Assembly: GCA_002946415.1 (NCBI GenBank)
Contig: NJPS01000068.1
Coordinates: forward strand, 1 to 64,000
Source of the DNA: Rutstroemia sp. NJR-2017a BVV2
Lineage: Eukaryota > Ascomycota > Leotiomycetes > Helotiales > Rutstroemiaceae
Length of the DNA stretch: 64,000 nucleotides
Direction: 5' to 3'
In this document: in pieces, positions 62,288-64,000 of the stretch
How positions within the stretch are numbered: position 1 is the first letter of the stretch
How the letters are laid out: each line of letters starts with the position of its first letter
Translations under genes and position numbers: made by a program
The notes under the pieces: generated by a model
The model's input: only the letters and a program-made list of their open reading frames with translations
Database searches by the model: none
Told to the model about the DNA's origin: nothing

Positions 62288-64000
62288 ATGAGTGAGACTT
62301 GTCGAAAGGGGGTTCCCGACGCAGTGGTGGATATATATGATGGTACGGCCTTGAGGACCATTCATTCATTAGAAGATCTCTTCTCTCATTGTCGTTGCTA
62401 GTTACTTTTGCATTTATTTTTATGTAACATTGATTTTGGATGGAGGGAATTTGATGTATGTATTGTATGTATATAAGGGAAGGAAAGGAGGAAGGAATGG
62501 AGGGGGGAGGGGCATAGCGAGCGATTTTTTGCTTTTTCTTTTTCTTGAATTATTACTCATTGGCTGATAGAGTGGTTGGGGAGGGGAGAAACATACGGAT
62601 GGGATATCCATGTGAAATGGCTTTGCACAGGTAGTTGGGCGTTCTTTTTTTCATGTTGTAACCCGCTTTCCAATCTCCCTGCGGTGATTAGGAATTGCGC
62701 TGTGCGGTGGATCTATACGCATAGGCTGGGATGGAGGGCTGGACGGATAAGTTTTTTGATACCTCTTTTGCTGCTGTTATTCTTTTTTTGCTGGGGTTCG
62801 AAGGGAGCGGGGAAGATGGTAGATTGTGAGGCCGGGTGGGCATTCAGGGTGAATGCGAAAGAGAGGGGTGTCTCCAACAGAGGCGAGGTAGCTAAAGGAG
62901 AGAGAGGCAGATCATAGGATTGGAACAGAACGAAGGAGGGCACTGGATGTAGGGAGAGGATCATGTAGAGATGTGGAAGGAACATAATAATGACTATAGA
63001 AGTATATGAACCTGATCAGAGAATTTTAAATGTTCTGTGCGAACTCTGCTGTGGTGTATGTGATGCATTCATTGTGTACAATGATAGCAGATATACTCGT
63101 GTATGTATTTGTATTCATGCTTGCATTCCATTTCACGTCGACAGCGAGATATCAAGATTCGAGATTCGAGATGTATGTGTGTGTACGTGTGGCGTATATC
63201 GAACAGAATTCTGCTTACTATGATATGACCCTTGGCTCAACTCAACCTCACTTGACTGACTGGCTTGCCAGTGTCAGTAACAGTAACGTTGTCAAATAGC
63301 AAAGTGCTAACTGATGCACCGAGTGAGCTGTTTATAGTTTACTTACTTACATGTAGCAAACGGCGATTACAGTATAACACCCACGAAAGAAAGACTTGAC
63401 TCAAGCCATTCATTCATTCGTTCATATCAAAGTATACATACCATGGCATGCTGAAGCTCAACTTAGTAACATCGGTTTTTCTTCAAATCGATTATCTCCT
63501 CTCCCATTCTGTAAGTGTGTAGCAGAGGAGAGGAAGGGAGAGGGGAGGGGAAGGAAGAAGTCATGGAATGTGGTTGTGTTGGATATTTATGGGTAGGTAT
63601 CTATCTCCTTGTCTTCTCTTTCCTCTTCTTTCTTGTGTTGAGTTATGTTATATCATATTATACCGTTCCTTTTCTCCACCCCAAAGTTATGTCGTTGTGC
63701 TGTGCTGTGCTGTAAATTTTATACACCAACGCACATACCAACAGACAGTACATATGCATGCATGCATATACACACAGACCTTCCGTCCTCCTTCATCCCA
63801 TCATCTCCATCTTACGTACCTCCTCTCTGCTTATTTCCTCTATCCACTCACTCAATGGATTGAACTTCGTTGTTGTCCATTTTGGGCTTCCTTTCCCCTC
63901 TCTTCTCTTCTTTCGTATCTTTATCTTATGCGGTCCAGCTTACTTGCATTCATACATACATACCTCACCCATATCACCCACTCCCCCCTCTTCTCCTCTC
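62288..64000. other. 1.7-kb 3' flank, no gene seen
   Basis: It contains short frames without motifs, G-rich DNA around 62480-62600, CTGTG repeats near 63698-63714, an ATGC tract at 63754-63767, and pyrimidine-rich DNA at the right edge that may be the leader of a gene outside the window. Confidence 0.5.

Noticed and set aside
1..64000. CRISPR arrays, biosynthetic cluster, viral insertions
   Set aside because: No spaced direct-repeat arrays, no PKS/NRPS/terpene genes and no viral replicase or capsid motifs; gene content is ordinary fungal housekeeping.

Overview
The window is nuclear DNA of a filamentous ascomycete (Pezizomycotina). The evidence is short introns of about 50-150 nt with GTAAGT-like donors and CTAAC/CTGAC branch sites, fungal-type protein families (Stb3, fungal MFS, DUF7704, dynactin p62), and gene spacing of roughly 3 kb. 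A leotiomycete is possible but is only a guess. Exons were joined by hand from splice sites, reading-frame continuity and family motifs, and no similarity search was run.

Layout. 1-1814 (-): MFS transporter cut by the window edge. 4079-5167 (-): Stb3-like repressor. 7401-9677 (-): DNA topoisomerase III. 10265-11486 (+): DUF1295 steroid-reductase-like membrane protein. 12038-13798 (+): Pro/Gln/His-rich orphan. 14644-14865 (-): small membrane protein. 15851-18054 (-): coiled-coil CxxC protein. 21110-23587 (-): Cwc22 splicing factor. 24076-24481 (+): DPM2. 26308-29879 (+): BCAS3-like WD40 protein. 31342-33270 (-): TPR/SET protein. 34517-35607 (-): PHO13-type phosphatase. 37576-38361 (+): 6-phosphogluconolactonase. 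39782-41515 (-): disordered protein with a Cys-rich tail. 42567-43985 (+): Ser/Pro-rich helical orphan. 46923-47414 (-): DUF7704 membrane protein. 48789-50816 (+): F-box/WD40 protein. 51448-52400 (+): ribosomal protein eS7. 52927-54779 (-): dynactin p62. 56276-62287 (+): very large RhoGEF-like protein.

Most genes are housekeeping (replication and repair, splicing, translation, glycosylation, dynein transport, pentose phosphate pathway), and nothing indicates an operon-like or biosynthetic cluster. Divergent pairs share short 5' regions: TOP3 with the DUF1295 gene, and CWC22 with DPM2. RPS7 and the dynactin p62 gene converge. Gene-poor blocks (1.8-4.1, 5.2-7.4, 18.1-21.1, 24.5-26.3, 35.6-37.6 and 44.0-46.9 kb) hold micro- and minisatellites, one possible solo LTR, and open frames I could not resolve.

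The most unusual signal is compositional. At least eight genes pass from a C-rich to a G-rich coding strand toward their 3' end, while their neighbours do not. Other notable points are a 22-nt microexon carrying the PHO13 nucleophile motif, an ATG-only coding exon in DPM2, a GC-AG intron and an RGG insert in TOP3, and a long first intron in RPS7. I found no convincing new multi-gene system.
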